Part shown: positions 26,814-37,097 of the stretch, in pieces
How positions within the stretch are numbered: position 1 is the stretch's first letter
Layout: every line of letters begins with the position of its first letter
DNA from: Gemmiger sp. An120
Lineage (GTDB): Bacteria > Bacillota > Clostridia > Oscillospirales > Ruminococcaceae
Direction of reading: 5' to 3'
Assembly: GCF_002160955.1 (NCBI RefSeq)
Contig: NZ_NFLN01000007.1
Span: forward strand, 1 to 64,000
Length of the DNA: 64,000 bases
Position numbers and translations under genes: made by a program
The notes under the pieces: generated by a model
What the model saw: only the letters and a program-made list of their open reading frames with translations
What the model was told of the DNA's origin: nothing
Database searches by the model: none

Positions 26814-27689
26814 GTGCGCCATACCATGCGCCATGTGAGCCTGTTTATCTGTATCCTGCTGATGGCGGGGGCCGCTGTGCTGATCGGTTCCCGGGGGCAG
26901 AGCCCCTCCAACCAGGAACTGGGCGAGCTGCAGGTCACCTGCTTCTCGCTGGAAAACGGCCAGGCGGCGCTGATCCAGTGCGGCGACCACGCGGTGCTGA
27001 TCGACGAAGGCAGCGCCGACGACGCCCCCGCCCTGCTGCAGGAGCTGGAGGACCGTCAGGTCACCCGGCTGGATGCGCTGGTGCTCAGCTATTTCTCGCC
27101 GCTGCGGATGGGCGGCGCGGCCCAGGTGCTGCGCAGCATCCCCACCGAAGCGGTCTACGCGCCGGACTACGACCCGCCCGCCGACAGCCAGGGCGACTAT
27201 CGCCGCCTGCTGCAGGCCATTGAGGACGCGGGCATCCCGGTACAGCTGCCGGACGAAAAGGGGGATACCCTGACCCTGGGGGACGCCCAGCTTACCCTGG
27301 AGCGGCCGCTGCAGGGCCATTACGAGGCCACCGAGGGGGACTATTCCCTGGCGGCCAGCCTGGAACACGGGGTATTTTCCTTCCTGTTTCCCGGCGACGC
27401 AGGCGAGCAGCGCCTGGGCGAGCTGATGGCCCAGTTACCCCTGAGCCACACGGTGCTGGTACTGCCGGAGCAGGGCGCGGTTCATGAAAACACCGAGGCG
27501 TTCCTGCGGGCGGTGGATCCCCAGGCGGCGGTGCTCACCGGCGCAAAGGCCCCCAGTGAAGAGCTGCTCACCCTGCTGAACGGCATGGAGGACCTGAAGC
27601 TGCGGGACCTGTACTGCACCGCCGACGGCGACCTGACCTTCACCAGCAACGGCCTGGACGAACTGACCATAACCCAGGCGGAGAAATAA
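26814..27689 (+). CDS. Metallo-beta-lactamase-fold protein, ComEC-like, metal site lost
   Basis: A 291 aa protein with an N-terminal membrane anchor (about 5-25), then a domain like the C-terminal hydrolase-like part of ComEC/Rec2. It has FSLENGQAALIQCGDHAVLIDEG, LDALVLSYFSPLRMGGAAQVL, AVYAPDYDPP, FSFLFPGDAGEQRLGELM and TVLVLPEQGA. In active relatives the third of these reads like THxHxDHxGG; here it is SYFSPLRMGG, so the metal ligands are absent. It begins with GTG at 26814, since AAAGGAGG lies 8 nt upstream. It is probably a membrane-tethered pseudoenzyme. Confidence 0.7.
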   Translation: MRHTMRHVSLFICILLMAGAAVLIGSRGQSPSNQELGELQVTCFSLENGQAALIQCGDHAVLIDEGSADDAPALLQELEDRQVTRLDALVLSYFSPLRMGGAAQVLRSIPTEAVYAPDYDPPADSQGDYRRLLQAIEDAGIPVQLPDEKGDTLTLGDAQLTLERPLQGHYEATEGDYSLAASLEHGVFSFLFPGDAGEQRLGELMAQLPLSHTVLVLPEQGAVHENTEAFLRAVDPQAAVLTGAKAPSEELLTLLNGMEDLKLRDLYCTADGDLTFTSNGLDELTITQAEK

Positions 27690-27701
27690 TCCCCAATAGC
27701 C

Positions 27702-27745
27702 AAACGCCGCCCGGCGGTCCTCAAAGGACCGCCGGGCGGCGTTTT
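27702..27745. terminator. Bidirectional terminator
   Basis: A stem of about 18 bp (AACGCCGCCCGGCGGTCC and its complement) with T-rich ends lies between the convergent genes at 27689 and 27764. Confidence 0.9.
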
Positions 27746-27763
27746 CCGCTTATGGTACACAGA

Positions 27764-29191
27764 TCACCGTGCGTGCCGCCGCTGCCCCGGCAGCCGCAGG
27801 CCCATCAGTTTGGTCAGGCTCCACACGCCCTTGAAGTTGAACAGAATTACGATACCGGTCAGCAGGGTGGTCCAGACCGGCCAGCCTACCGGCTGGGCCA
27901 GCATCACGGCGGCCTCCACCAGCAGCAGCAGGGTGTTGGCGGACATCCGCAGCAGGCTGAAATCCACCCGCAGCAGGCCCCGGGTGTTCACCGCCCGCAG
28001 CGCAAACACCAGCACGTAGCTCAGCAGGCTGGCCACGGTGGCCCCGTTGGGGCCCATCACCGGGATCATCAGCCAGTTCATCACGCAGTTGGCCAGCGCG
28101 CCCGCCAGCATGGTGTACAAACTCAGGGTGCTGCGCTTTTCCACCACGTAGATGGTGTTCAGGAACTGGTTGAAGCAGCTGAACACGGTGGCAATGGCCA
28201 GCAGCGGCACAAACTGCCAGGCCTCGTAAAAGTTGGAGCGGAACATCAGCATCAGCGGCCGGCACAGCCAGATAATGCCCGCCCCGCAGCAGAACATCAC
28301 TGCCTGGTACACCCCGAACACCCGGCTGAAGAAGGCTTCCCGGCGGCTGCGCTCGGTCACCGCCGACAGCTGCCAGGCCTCGTAGAAGATGGTGCCCAGG
28401 GTGGTGAGGATGGTGGGCAGGAAGTACCCGGTGCCCAAAAGGCCCGACCAGTAGGTGCCCTCGTCCCCCATCATGCCCGCCACAAAGAACAGGTCGCTGG
28501 CGTTGATGATCCAGAAGCTGATCTGGGCGGGGATCATGGGCAGCGCGTACCGCAGCATGGCCCGCCACAGCCGCTGGTTGAAATGGTGGAAATCAATATA
28601 CCGCCACAGCCCCGCGGCGCAGAAAACAAACAGGGTGCTGCAGCCGTCGCCGCAGATGATGGCCAGCAGATAGCCGGTGGCGCCCAGCGGCTTCACCACC
28701 AGGAACAGCACATAGAACAGCAGGGTGGCCCCGGTGCACAGGATGCCGTCGATGGCCACCAGCCGGTTCAGCTGGCGGCTGCGCACAAACTGGGTGCAGA
28801 GGGTGCGCAGGCAGCTTACCAGCACATACACGTACAGCAGCGCCGCGTAGTCCGAGAACACCGGCAGCAGCCGGATGATGGGATAGGCCAGCAGCATGAG
28901 CACAAAGCCCATCAGGATGGTCACCAGCCCGCTGGTAAACACCTGCTTTTTGTTGTTGGCCCGGTCCAGCCCGAAGCGGATCACCGCAAAGCTGGTGCCC
29001 AGGCTGACCAGCGGGATCAGCAGGTTGGCGCACTGGCTGGTCAGCTTGGTGACGCCCACCTCCTGTACCTCCTTCATGGCGTAGGTCAGGAAGGGCTGGA
29101 TAAACAGGCTCAGCAGCTTGGAAGAAAAATTGCTGATGGCGAAGATCACCGTGTTCCCCGCCAGTTTTTTGTATCGGTCTTGCTCGGCCAC
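27764..29191 (-). CDS. MOP-superfamily flippase (Wzx-like)
   Basis: A 475 aa protein with about 12-14 membrane segments and the polysaccharide-transporter pattern. The N-terminus is LAGNTVIFAISNFSSKLLSLFIQPFLTYAM, with charged loops VIRFGLDRANNKKQ and RYALPMIPAQISFWIINASDLFF. It would flip a lipid-linked sugar or similar amphipath across the membrane. The start is GTG at 29191, 7 nt after AAAGGAGG; the frame is open further upstream without a better site. No glycan cluster is adjacent, so the substrate is unknown. Confidence 0.85.
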   Translation of the reverse strand: MAEQDRYKKLAGNTVIFAISNFSSKLLSLFIQPFLTYAMKEVQEVGVTKLTSQCANLLIPLVSLGTSFAVIRFGLDRANNKKQVFTSGLVTILMGFVLMLLAYPIIRLLPVFSDYAALLYVYVLVSCLRTLCTQFVRSRQLNRLVAIDGILCTGATLLFYVLFLVVKPLGATGYLLAIICGDGCSTLFVFCAAGLWRYIDFHHFNQRLWRAMLRYALPMIPAQISFWIINASDLFFVAGMMGDEGTYWSGLLGTGYFLPTILTTLGTIFYEAWQLSAVTERSRREAFFSRVFGVYQAVMFCCGAGIIWLCRPLMLMFRSNFYEAWQFVPLLAIATVFSCFNQFLNTIYVVEKRSTLSLYTMLAGALANCVMNWLMIPVMGPNGATVASLLSYVLVFALRAVNTRGLLRVDFSLLRMSANTLLLLVEAAVMLAQPVGWPVWTTLLTGIVILFNFKGVWSLTKLMGLRLPGQRRHAR

Positions 29192-29228
29192 GGCGCAGCC
29201 TCCTTTTATAAATAGGATACCCGGGCGC

Positions 29229-29780
29229 TCATCCCCGCAGACGGGCCCGGCGTTCTTTCCAGTCCGGCATATAGCGGGCCACCAGCGCCCAGAAACGGGG
29301 CTGATGATCCGGCCAGACAAAGTGGCAGTATTCGTGCAGCATCACATAGTCGATCAGATCCGGCTCCCGGGCGGCCAAACGCAGCGCCAGAGTGATGCGG
29401 TTTTTGGCCGGGCAGCACACACCCCACCGGCTGCGCATGTCCCGCACCCGGATTTCGGGCGGCGCGGGCCGGATCTCAGCAAACAGCGGCCAGATCCGGG
29501 CGCTGGACGCTTCAAACAGTGCCAGCGCAGCGGCCTTGTCCGGCACCGGGCGGGCGGCCTCGGCGGCGGCCCGCTGGGCCTGCCGCTGCCGGGCGTCGGC
29601 GATCCAGCCGGCCCGGCCAGCCACAAATTCGTCCACCCGGCCCAGCGGCGTGCGGGCCGGGGCACTCACCGCCACGGTGCCGTCCGCCCGTACCCGCAGG
29701 TTGATGTTGCGCACCCGTTTGCGGGTCAGCTCGTACTCCACCCCGCCGGCCGTGCGGTGCTGTGTTTCCGATTGTGCCAT
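29229..29780 (-). CDS. YgjP-type metallohydrolase (M48-like)
   Basis: A 183 aa protein with the YgjP/DUF45 core. It has ELTRKRVRNINLRVRADGTVAVSAP near the start, RDMRSRWGVCCPAKNRITLALRL, then zinc motif YVMLHEYCHFVWPDHQPRFWALV (HExxH, with later His) and the C-terminal YMPDWKERRARL. The arrangement matches small putative zinc proteases whose substrates are unknown. The start at 29780 follows GGGGG by about 8 nt. It lies 37 bp upstream of the flippase start and may be cotranscribed with it. Confidence 0.88.
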   Translation of the reverse strand: MAQSETQHRTAGGVEYELTRKRVRNINLRVRADGTVAVSAPARTPLGRVDEFVAGRAGWIADARQRQAQRAAAEAARPVPDKAAALALFEASSARIWPLFAEIRPAPPEIRVRDMRSRWGVCCPAKNRITLALRLAAREPDLIDYVMLHEYCHFVWPDHQPRFWALVARYMPDWKERRARLRG

Positions 29781-29893
29781 CCGCCTGCCCCCTTTTCCGT
29801 GTATTGTACCACAATTCCCCGGCGCAAACAAGGAACGCGCACCCGGGCGTCTCACGCATTCTTGGCACTGTGCTACAGTTTCGCCAAAAATAC

Positions 29894-29983
29894 ACACAAA
29901 ATGTTGGCACCCCCGTTCCTTGACAGGGTACTAAATATGGTGGCATAATATGAATCGTTAGCAAAAAACACAAGATATATGGA
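29894..29983 (+). promoter_or_regulatory. Candidate NrdR boxes flanking the nrd promoter
   Basis: Two sites resemble the NrdR box (acaCwAtATaTwgtgt). ACACAAAATGTTGG at 29894 matches about 10 of 16, and ACACAAGATATATGGA at 29968 matches about 12 of 16. They lie on either side of the promoter. The 74 bp spacing is longer than usual, so this is tentative. Confidence 0.4.
29920..29949 (+). promoter_or_regulatory. nrdD promoter
   Basis: Consensus TTGACA (29920-29925), 18 bp spacer and CATAAT (29944-29949), about 90 bp before the nrdD ATG. Confidence 0.7.
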
Positions 29984-30038
29984 TTCGTTCTGCTCCTGTG
30001 CCGGAGACGGACCGAAACCGTAGGCAAGGAGAGACGTC

Positions 30039-32330
30039 ATGATCACGAGCATTATGAAGCGTGACGGCCGCGTGGTGCTGTACGACGCAGGCAAGATCGC
30101 ATCCGCCATCCTGAAAGCCCTGGAGGCCGCCGGCGAGGGGGACGCCGCCGAGGCCGCCCGCGTTGCCAACCGTGTGGAGCGGGAACTGGCGCTGGAATGC
30201 GGTGCCAACACCCCCCGGATCGAGCAGATCCAGGACCTGGTGGAGCGGCAGCTCATGGAATGCGGCCACGACGAGGCGGCCAAGCGGTATATCCTGTACC
30301 GGGCCAACCGTACCCGCATCCGGGAAGCCAATTCCCAGCTGATGAAGACCATCGACGAGATCACCAACGTGGACGCCCGGCTGTCCGATATGAAGCGCGA
30401 CAACGCCAACATCGACGGCAACACCGCCATGGGCAGCATGCTGCAGATCGGCACCGCGGGTGCCAAGTCCTACAACGCGGCCTATCTGCTCACGCCGGAG
30501 CAGGCCAAGGCCCACCGGGAGGGCGATATCCACATCCACGATTTCGATTTCTATTCCCTGACCACCACCTGCACCCAGATCGATATTCTGCGGCTGTTCC
30601 ACGGCGGGTTCTCCACCGGGCACGGTTTCCTGCGGGAACCCAAGAGCATCGGCAGCTATGCGGCGCTGGCGGCAATTGCGATCCAGTCCAACCAGAACGA
30701 CCAGCACGGCGGCCAGAGCATCCCGAACTTTGACTACGGCATGGCCGAGGGCGTTGCCAAGACCTTTGCCCGCGCCTACGCCGCCAAGCTGGCCGAGAGC
30801 ATGGAGGATATCCTGAACACCGAAGACGAGAGCGCCGCCGCCCGCGCCGCCGTGACCGAGGCCGCCCAGGCCACCGGCCATGGGGCCCGCCTGGGTGAGG
30901 GCGACAGCGAGACGGAGTTTGACCGCATCGTGGCCGAGGCTCTGGCCCGCGCCACCCGTCTGGACAGCGAGACCTCCACCCGTCTGGTGGCCACCGCCCG
31001 CCGCCGTGCCTGGAAGCAGACCGACCGGGAGACCTACCAGGCCATGGAAGGCTTTGTGCATAACCTGAACACCATGCACAGCCGCGCCGGCGCCCAGACC
31101 CCCTTCAGCAGCATCAACTACGGCACCGACACCAGCCCCGAGGGCCGCATGGTCATCCGGAACATCCTGATGGCCGAGGACGCCGGCCTGGGCTTTGGCG
31201 AGACCCCCATCTTCCCCATCCACATCTTCAAGGTAAAGGAAGGGGTCAACTACAACGAGGGCGATCCCAACTACGATCTGTTCCAGCTGAGCATGAAGGT
31301 CAGCGCCAAGCGGCTGTTCCCGAACTACGTGTTCCTGGACGCGCCCTTCAACCTGCAGTACTACAAGCCCGGCCATCCGGAAACCGAGGTGGCCACCATG
31401 GGCTGCCGTACCCGCGTGATGGGCAATGTCTATGATCCGGAGCGTCAGATCGCCTACAGCCGCGGCAACCTGAGTTTCACCTCCATCAACCTGCCCCGTC
31501 TGGCCATCGAGGCCCACGGGGACGAGGCCAAGTTCTACGAGATGCTGGACGAAAAGCTGGAGCTGGTGGCCAAGCAGCTGCTGGACCGGTATGAGATCCA
31601 GGCGGCCAAGCGGGTGTACAACTACCCGTTCCTGATGGGGCAGGGCGTCTGGCTGGACAGCGACAAGCTGGGCCCCACCGATGAGGTGCGGGAGGTGCTG
31701 AAGCACGGCACCCTGTCCATCGGCTTTATCGGCCTGGCCGAGACCCTGACCGCCCTCTACGGCCACCACCACGGCGAGAGCGACGAGATGCAGAAAAAGG
31801 GCCTGGAGATCGTGGGCCATATGCGCCAGTTCTGCGACGACAAGAGCCAGGCCATGAAGATGAACTTCACCCTGCTGGCCACCCCGGCGGAGGGCCTTTC
31901 CGGCCGGTTCACCCGGATGGATCAGAAGCGGTACGGCACCATTCCGGGCGTGACCGACCGGGAATACTACACCAACAGTTTCCATATTCCGGTGTGGTAT
32001 CCCATCTCGGCCTACGACAAGATCCAGAAGGAAGCCCCCTACCATGCCCTGACCAACGCGGGCCACATCAGCTACGTGGAGCTGGACGGCGACACCGCCC
32101 ACAACCTGGAAGCCTTTGAGAGCGTGGTGCGCTGCATGCACGACGCGGGCGTGGGTTACGGCAGCATCAACCACCCGGTGGACCGGGACCCGGTGTGCGG
32201 CTATGTGGGCGTGATCGGGGACGTGTGCCCCCGGTGCGGCCGCCGCAGCGGCGAAGCGCTCTCCCCGGAGAAGCTGGCGGAACTGCGCAAGAAGTTCCCC
32301 ACCGTGCCCACCTTCTGCGGCTGCGAATAA
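30039..32330 (+). CDS. nrdD: Anaerobic ribonucleoside-triphosphate reductase, large part without the glycyl-radical tail
   Basis: Class III reductase making dNTPs from NTPs without oxygen. The 763 aa protein begins with an ATP-cone (about 1-95; MKRDGRVVLYDAGKIASAIL). It then has the barrel with HIHDFDFYSLTTTCTQID, GGQSIPNFDYGMAEGVAKTF, NMGCRTRV-type ATMGCRTRVMGN and SIGFIGLAETL. The C-terminus has zinc-site cysteines CGYVGVIGDVCPRCGRRSG and ends FPTVPTFCGCE. Normal NrdD continues for about 50-60 residues through RITGY and a glycyl-radical Gly; here a TAA intervenes and that tail is encoded by the next ORF. The start is supported by AAGGAG 7 nt upstream. Confidence 0.95.
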   Translation: MITSIMKRDGRVVLYDAGKIASAILKALEAAGEGDAAEAARVANRVERELALECGANTPRIEQIQDLVERQLMECGHDEAAKRYILYRANRTRIREANSQLMKTIDEITNVDARLSDMKRDNANIDGNTAMGSMLQIGTAGAKSYNAAYLLTPEQAKAHREGDIHIHDFDFYSLTTTCTQIDILRLFHGGFSTGHGFLREPKSIGSYAALAAIAIQSNQNDQHGGQSIPNFDYGMAEGVAKTFARAYAAKLAESMEDILNTEDESAAARAAVTEAAQATGHGARLGEGDSETEFDRIVAEALARATRLDSETSTRLVATARRRAWKQTDRETYQAMEGFVHNLNTMHSRAGAQTPFSSINYGTDTSPEGRMVIRNILMAEDAGLGFGETPIFPIHIFKVKEGVNYNEGDPNYDLFQLSMKVSAKRLFPNYVFLDAPFNLQYYKPGHPETEVATMGCRTRVMGNVYDPERQIAYSRGNLSFTSINLPRLAIEAHGDEAKFYEMLDEKLELVAKQLLDRYEIQAAKRVYNYPFLMGQGVWLDSDKLGPTDEVREVLKHGTLSIGFIGLAETLTALYGHHHGESDEMQKKGLEIVGHMRQFCDDKSQAMKMNFTLLATPAEGLSGRFTRMDQKRYGTIPGVTDREYYTNSFHIPVWYPISAYDKIQKEAPYHALTNAGHISYVELDGDTAHNLEAFESVVRCMHDAGVGYGSINHPVDRDPVCGYVGVIGDVCPRCGRRSGEALSPEKLAELRKKFPTVPTFCGCE

Positions 32331-32365
32331 GGGTTGCCGCCGCAACATCCTTTTACCTGTTCCCC

Positions 32366-32374
32366 TGCTATACT
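32366..32374 (+). promoter_or_regulatory. Possible internal promoter of the glycyl-radical polypeptide gene
   Basis: TGC-TATACT is an extended -10, 44 bp before the small ORF and after the nrdD stop. The -35 (CATCCT) is poor. A weak hairpin GTTGC-CGCC-GCAAC with TTTT lies just upstream (32334-32354). Confidence 0.4.
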
Positions 32375-32417
32375 AAGCGGGAAGAAAACGAATCATACCT
32401 GTGAGGAGGAAAAGAAA

Positions 32418-32564
32418 ATGTCTGCAATGCAAAAACAGTCGGTCGTGGGCAAGGACGTGCCCTTTGAGCGGATCCGCCGGATCACCGGGTACCTGGTGGG
32501 CACCATGGACAAGTGGAACGACGCCAAGAAGGCGGAAGAGCGCGACCGCGTGAAGCATCTGTAA
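32418..32564 (+). CDS. Stand-alone glycyl-radical polypeptide of anaerobic ribonucleotide reductase
   Basis: A 48 aa protein ending RRITGYLVGTMDKWNDAKK and AEERDRVKHL. This is the C-terminal glycyl-radical segment of clostridial NrdD, with the radical Gly in RITGYL. It has its own ribosome site (GAGGAGGAAAAG before ATG) and lies 87 bp after the nrdD stop and 3 bp before nrdG. It presumably inserts into the NrdD barrel next to the active-site cysteine and is activated by NrdG. Small ORFs of this kind are, as far as I recall, annotated as NrdD in other Clostridia, but the split form is little described. The neighbouring nrdD lacks this segment, so the two are probably obligate partners. Confidence 0.88.
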   Translation: MSAMQKQSVVGKDVPFERIRRITGYLVGTMDKWNDAKKAEERDRVKHL

Positions 32565-32567
32565 GCC

Positions 32568-33077
32568 ATGCGGATCGCAGGACTTGCCCACGACAGCATC
32601 GTGGACGGCCCGGGGCTGCGTCTGACGGTGTTTTTCCAGGGCTGCCATCATCATTGCCCGGGATGCCAGAACCCCGCCACATGGCCCTTTGAGGGCGGCG
32701 AGGAGTACACCGTGGAGCAGCTGGTGGCGCAGGCGAAGGAAAGCCCTTTGTGCCGGGGCGTGACCCTGTCGGGCGGGGAACCGTTCGATCAGGCCGCCGA
32801 AGCGGCGCAGCTGGCCGCGGCGCTGAAAGCCGCGGGGTATGAGGTGGCCGCCTATACGGGATTCACCTTTGAGCAGCTGCTGAACGCCGACGAGGATCGC
32901 CGGGCGCTGCTGCAGAATCTGGACGTGCTGGTGGACGGGCCGTTTGTGCAGGCGGAGATGAGCCTGGAACTGCGGTTTCGCGGAAGCCGCAACCAGCGGA
33001 TCCTGAACGTGCCCGCCAGCCTGGCCGCCGGTCAGGCCGCCTGGGTCACCGCTCCCCGCTGGGTAGGCGAATCGTAA
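32568..33077 (+). CDS. nrdG: Anaerobic ribonucleotide reductase activating protein
   Basis: A 169 aa radical SAM enzyme that abstracts a hydrogen from the glycyl-radical Gly of the reductase. The 4Fe-4S motif is C26-HHH-C30-PG-C33, and GGEPFDQ is the SAM-binding GGE motif. VDGPGLRLTVFFQGC is typical of NrdG. The small glycyl-radical ORF ends 3 bp before the ATG, with no separate strong ribosome site, suggesting translational coupling of activase to its substrate. Confidence 0.95.
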   Translation: MRIAGLAHDSIVDGPGLRLTVFFQGCHHHCPGCQNPATWPFEGGEEYTVEQLVAQAKESPLCRGVTLSGGEPFDQAAEAAQLAAALKAAGYEVAAYTGFTFEQLLNADEDRRALLQNLDVLVDGPFVQAEMSLELRFRGSRNQRILNVPASLAAGQAAWVTAPRWVGES

Positions 33078-33080
33078 ATT

Positions 33081-33286
33081 GGCTAATATGGGGGATATAA
33101 CATATCCCCCATACCCCCGGAAATCGAGGGCCAAATACTTGGCCCTCAGGATATAATATAAAACAAGGCCGGTGCGTAAACGGATTACGCACCGGCCTTA
33201 TCTTTTGTCTTATCCCCAGGGCCGGAGTATTCCGGCCCGATTTCCAGGGGGCATGGGGGGAATCGTTGATTCCCCCCATATTGGCC
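33081..33286. repeat. Composite palindromic repeat (copy A)
   Basis: A 206 bp element in the gap between convergent nrdG and dnaJ. In order: TATGGGGGATATAACATATCCCCCATA hairpin (split here as TATGGGGGATAT and its complement), GGAAATC, GAGGGCCAA/TTGGCCCTC hairpin, AT-rich spacer, GGCCGGTGCG/CGCACCGGCC hairpin with T-rich flank, GGGCCGGA/TCCGGCCC hairpin, GATTTCC, and ATGGGGGGAATC/GATTCCCCCCAT hairpin. The ends GGCTAATATGGGGG and CCCCCATATTGGCC are inverted repeats. No ORF is inside. Confidence 0.85.
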
Positions 33287-33291
33287 TCTCG

Positions 33292-34461
33292 TTACTTATT
33301 GTCGCCCTTTTCGAACTTTTCGCGCAGGTTCTTGAAGAAGCCTTTGCGCTGTTCGTAGTTGTCGTCCTTGAGGCTGTTCTCAAAGGCTTTCAGGGCGTCG
33401 CGCTGGGCGCGGGTGAGCTTTTTGGGGATCTCCACGGTAACCTTCACATACTGGTCGCCGCGGCCCCGGCCGCCCAGGTACTGGATACCCTTGCCCCGCA
33501 GCCGGAAGGTGGTACCGCTCTGGGTTCCCTCCGGCACGGTGTACTCCACCTTGCCGTCCACGGTGGGCACCACCACATCGGCGCCCAGCACGGCCTGGCT
33601 GTAGGTGATGGGCACCGTGACCCACACATCATAGCCGTCCCGCTCAAACATCGGATCCGGCCGCACGGTCACGATCACGATCACGTCCCCGTTGGGTCCG
33701 CCGTTGGTGCCCGCGTCGCCCTGGCCCCGCAGCGCAATGCTCTGGTCGTCGTTGATACCCGCCGGGATCCGCACCTCCAGGCGCTTCTTCACTGGGGTAC
33801 GGCCGCTGCCGTGGCAGTGTTCGCAGGGGGTCTTGACGATCTTGCCCTTGCCGCCGCAGCGGGTACAGGGCTGCTGGCTCTGCATCACGCCAAAGGGGGT
33901 GCGGGTCTGCCGCACCACATACCCGCGGCCGCCGCAGTCCGGGCAGGTCTCGGGGCTGGTGCCCTTGGCCGCACCGGTGCCGCCGCAGTCCGGACAGGTC
34001 TCCTGCCGGGTCAATGTAATGGTCTTGGTGCAGCCGTGCACCGCCTCCATAAAGCTCAGCACCACGCTGACCCGCTGGTCCGCGCCCTTGCGGGGCGCAT
34101 TGGCTTTGGAGGTGCGCTGCCCGCCGCCGAAACCGAATCCGCCGCCGAAGATGTCCCCGAAGATATCCCCCAGGTCCACCCCGCCGAATCCGCCGCCAAA
34201 TCCCGCCCCGCCGGCGCCCGCGCCGTAGCTCGGGTCCACGCCGGCAAAGCCGAACTGGTCGTACTTGGCCTTCTTGTCCGGGTCGCTCAGCACCTCGTAG
34301 GCCTCGCCTACCTCCTTGAACTTCTCCTCGGCGGTCTTGTCGCCGGGGTTCAGGTCCGGGTGGTATTTTTTGGCCAGCTTGCGGTAGGCGCTTTTGATCT
34401 CAGCTTCGGACGCGCCCTTGGCGATGCCCAAAACCTCATAATAATCACGTTTGTCTGCCAT
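33292..34461 (-). CDS. dnaJ: Chaperone protein DnaJ
   Basis: Hsp40 co-chaperone that delivers unfolded clients to DnaK and triggers its ATPase. The 389 aa protein has a J domain with HPD ([10 protein letters not shown]), a Gly/Phe-rich linker (about 75-115), and four zinc motifs ([32 protein letters not shown]) in the usual order. The C-terminal substrate domain includes [14 protein letters not shown]-like [13 protein letters not shown]. The ATG at 34461 follows GGAG by 6 nt. It is last in the hrcA operon. Confidence 0.96.
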   Translation of the reverse strand: MADKRDYYEVLGIAKGASEAEIKSAYRKLAKKYHPDLNPGDKTAEEKFKEVGEAYEVLSDPDKKAKYDQFGFAGVDPSYGAGAGGAGFGGGFGGVDLGDIFGDIFGGGFGFGGGQRTSKANAPRKGADQRVSVVLSFMEAVHGCTKTITLTRQETCPDCGGTGAAKGTSPETCPDCGGRGYVVRQTRTPFGVMQSQQPCTRCGGKGKIVKTPCEHCHGSGRTPVKKRLEVRIPAGINDDQSIALRGQGDAGTNGGPNGDVIVIVTVRPDPMFERDGYDVWVTVPITYSQAVLGADVVVPTVDGKVEYTVPEGTQSGTTFRLRGKGIQYLGGRGRGDQYVKVTVEIPKKLTRAQRDALKAFENSLKDDNYEQRKGFFKNLREKFEKGDNK

Positions 34462-34524
34462 ATACCTCTCCACCTGTCATGCGCCGGACGCATCAGCCCC
34501 GCGCGGTGTATATTGACGGGAACA

Positions 34525-34551
34525 GCCGCCCGGCAAATTCCGCCGGGCGGC
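34525..34551 (-). other. Stable hairpin between dnaK and dnaJ
   Basis: The stem GCCGCCCGGC/GCCGGGCGGC has no T-run in the direction of transcription. It may stabilise or process the mRNA rather than end it. Confidence 0.5.
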
Positions 34552-34574
34552 CTTTCTTACCGTTCCTGGTTGGA

Positions 34575-36446
<1,872 letters not shown>

Positions 36447-36476
36447 TCAAAATTTGGTTGTTCTTCTTAGTGTATG

Positions 36477-36500
36477 ATAAAAGGCTGTTCGGCCTTTTAT
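36477..36500 (-). other. Hairpin between grpE and dnaK
   Basis: ATAAAAGGC/GCCTTTTAT forms a 9 bp stem with U-rich 3' arm between the grpE stop and the dnaK leader. It may be a weak terminator or a processing site. Confidence 0.4.
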
Positions 36501-36506
36501 GCCGGT

Positions 36507-37097
36507 TTATTCGGCCACCACAACGGTGGCGTGGCGGATCACCCGGTCGCCCAGGCGATAGCCTTTCTGGTATACCTGCACCACGGTGCCGCTCTCCACG
36601 CCCTCTTCGGCCGGTACCTGCTGTACCGCCGCGTGAACGTTGGGATCAAACGGCTGGCCCTGGGCGGGGATCTCCTCCACCTTGAGGGTGTTCAGGGCGG
36701 CGGCGGCCTTATCCAGGGTCATCACCACGCCCTTTTTGTAGTTCTCGTCGGTGGTGGGGGCATTGGCCGCCATCTCCAGCGTATCCAGGATGCCCAGGAT
36801 CTGATTCACCGCAAAGCCCACGCCGTTGTTGAAGGAAGCATCCTGCTCCCGGGCGCTGCGCTTGCGGAAGTTGTCGTACTCGGCGGCGGTGCGCAGCAGC
36901 TGGTCTTTCAGTTCAGCGGCTTTTTTCTCTGCCGCGTCCAGCTTGGCCTGCAGCGCCTGCACGGCGGCCTCGTCGGGCCGGTTCTCCCTGCCCGCCCCGT
37001 TCTCGGGGGCCTGGGTCTCGGAAGCGTCCGTTTCGGGGGCCGGCTGTTCAGCCGGTTCCGGCTGCGGGGCGTCGGTGCGCTTGGTTTCTTCGCTCAT
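36507..37097 (-). CDS. grpE: Nucleotide exchange factor GrpE
   Basis: GrpE releases ADP from DnaK. The 196 aa protein has an acidic Glu/Pro/Ala-rich N-terminus (about 1-50), a long helix (KLDAAEKKAAELKDQLLRTAAEYDNFRKRS split over 52-82) and the beta head with NPNVHAAVQQVP-like FDPNVHAAVQQVPAEEGVESGTVVQVYQKGY. The start overlaps hrcA by 4 bp. Confidence 0.95.
   Translation of the reverse strand: MSEETKRTDAPQPEPAEQPAPETDASETQAPENGAGRENRPDEAAVQALQAKLDAAEKKAAELKDQLLRTAAEYDNFRKRSAREQDASFNNGVGFAVNQILGILDTLEMAANAPTTDENYKKGVVMTLDKAAAALNTLKVEEIPAQGQPFDPNVHAAVQQVPAEEGVESGTVVQVYQKGYRLGDRVIRHATVVVAE

Noticed and set aside
34525-34551. Transcription terminator between dnaK and dnaJ
   Set aside because: The stem is strong, but the T-rich tract is on the wrong side for minus-strand transcription.
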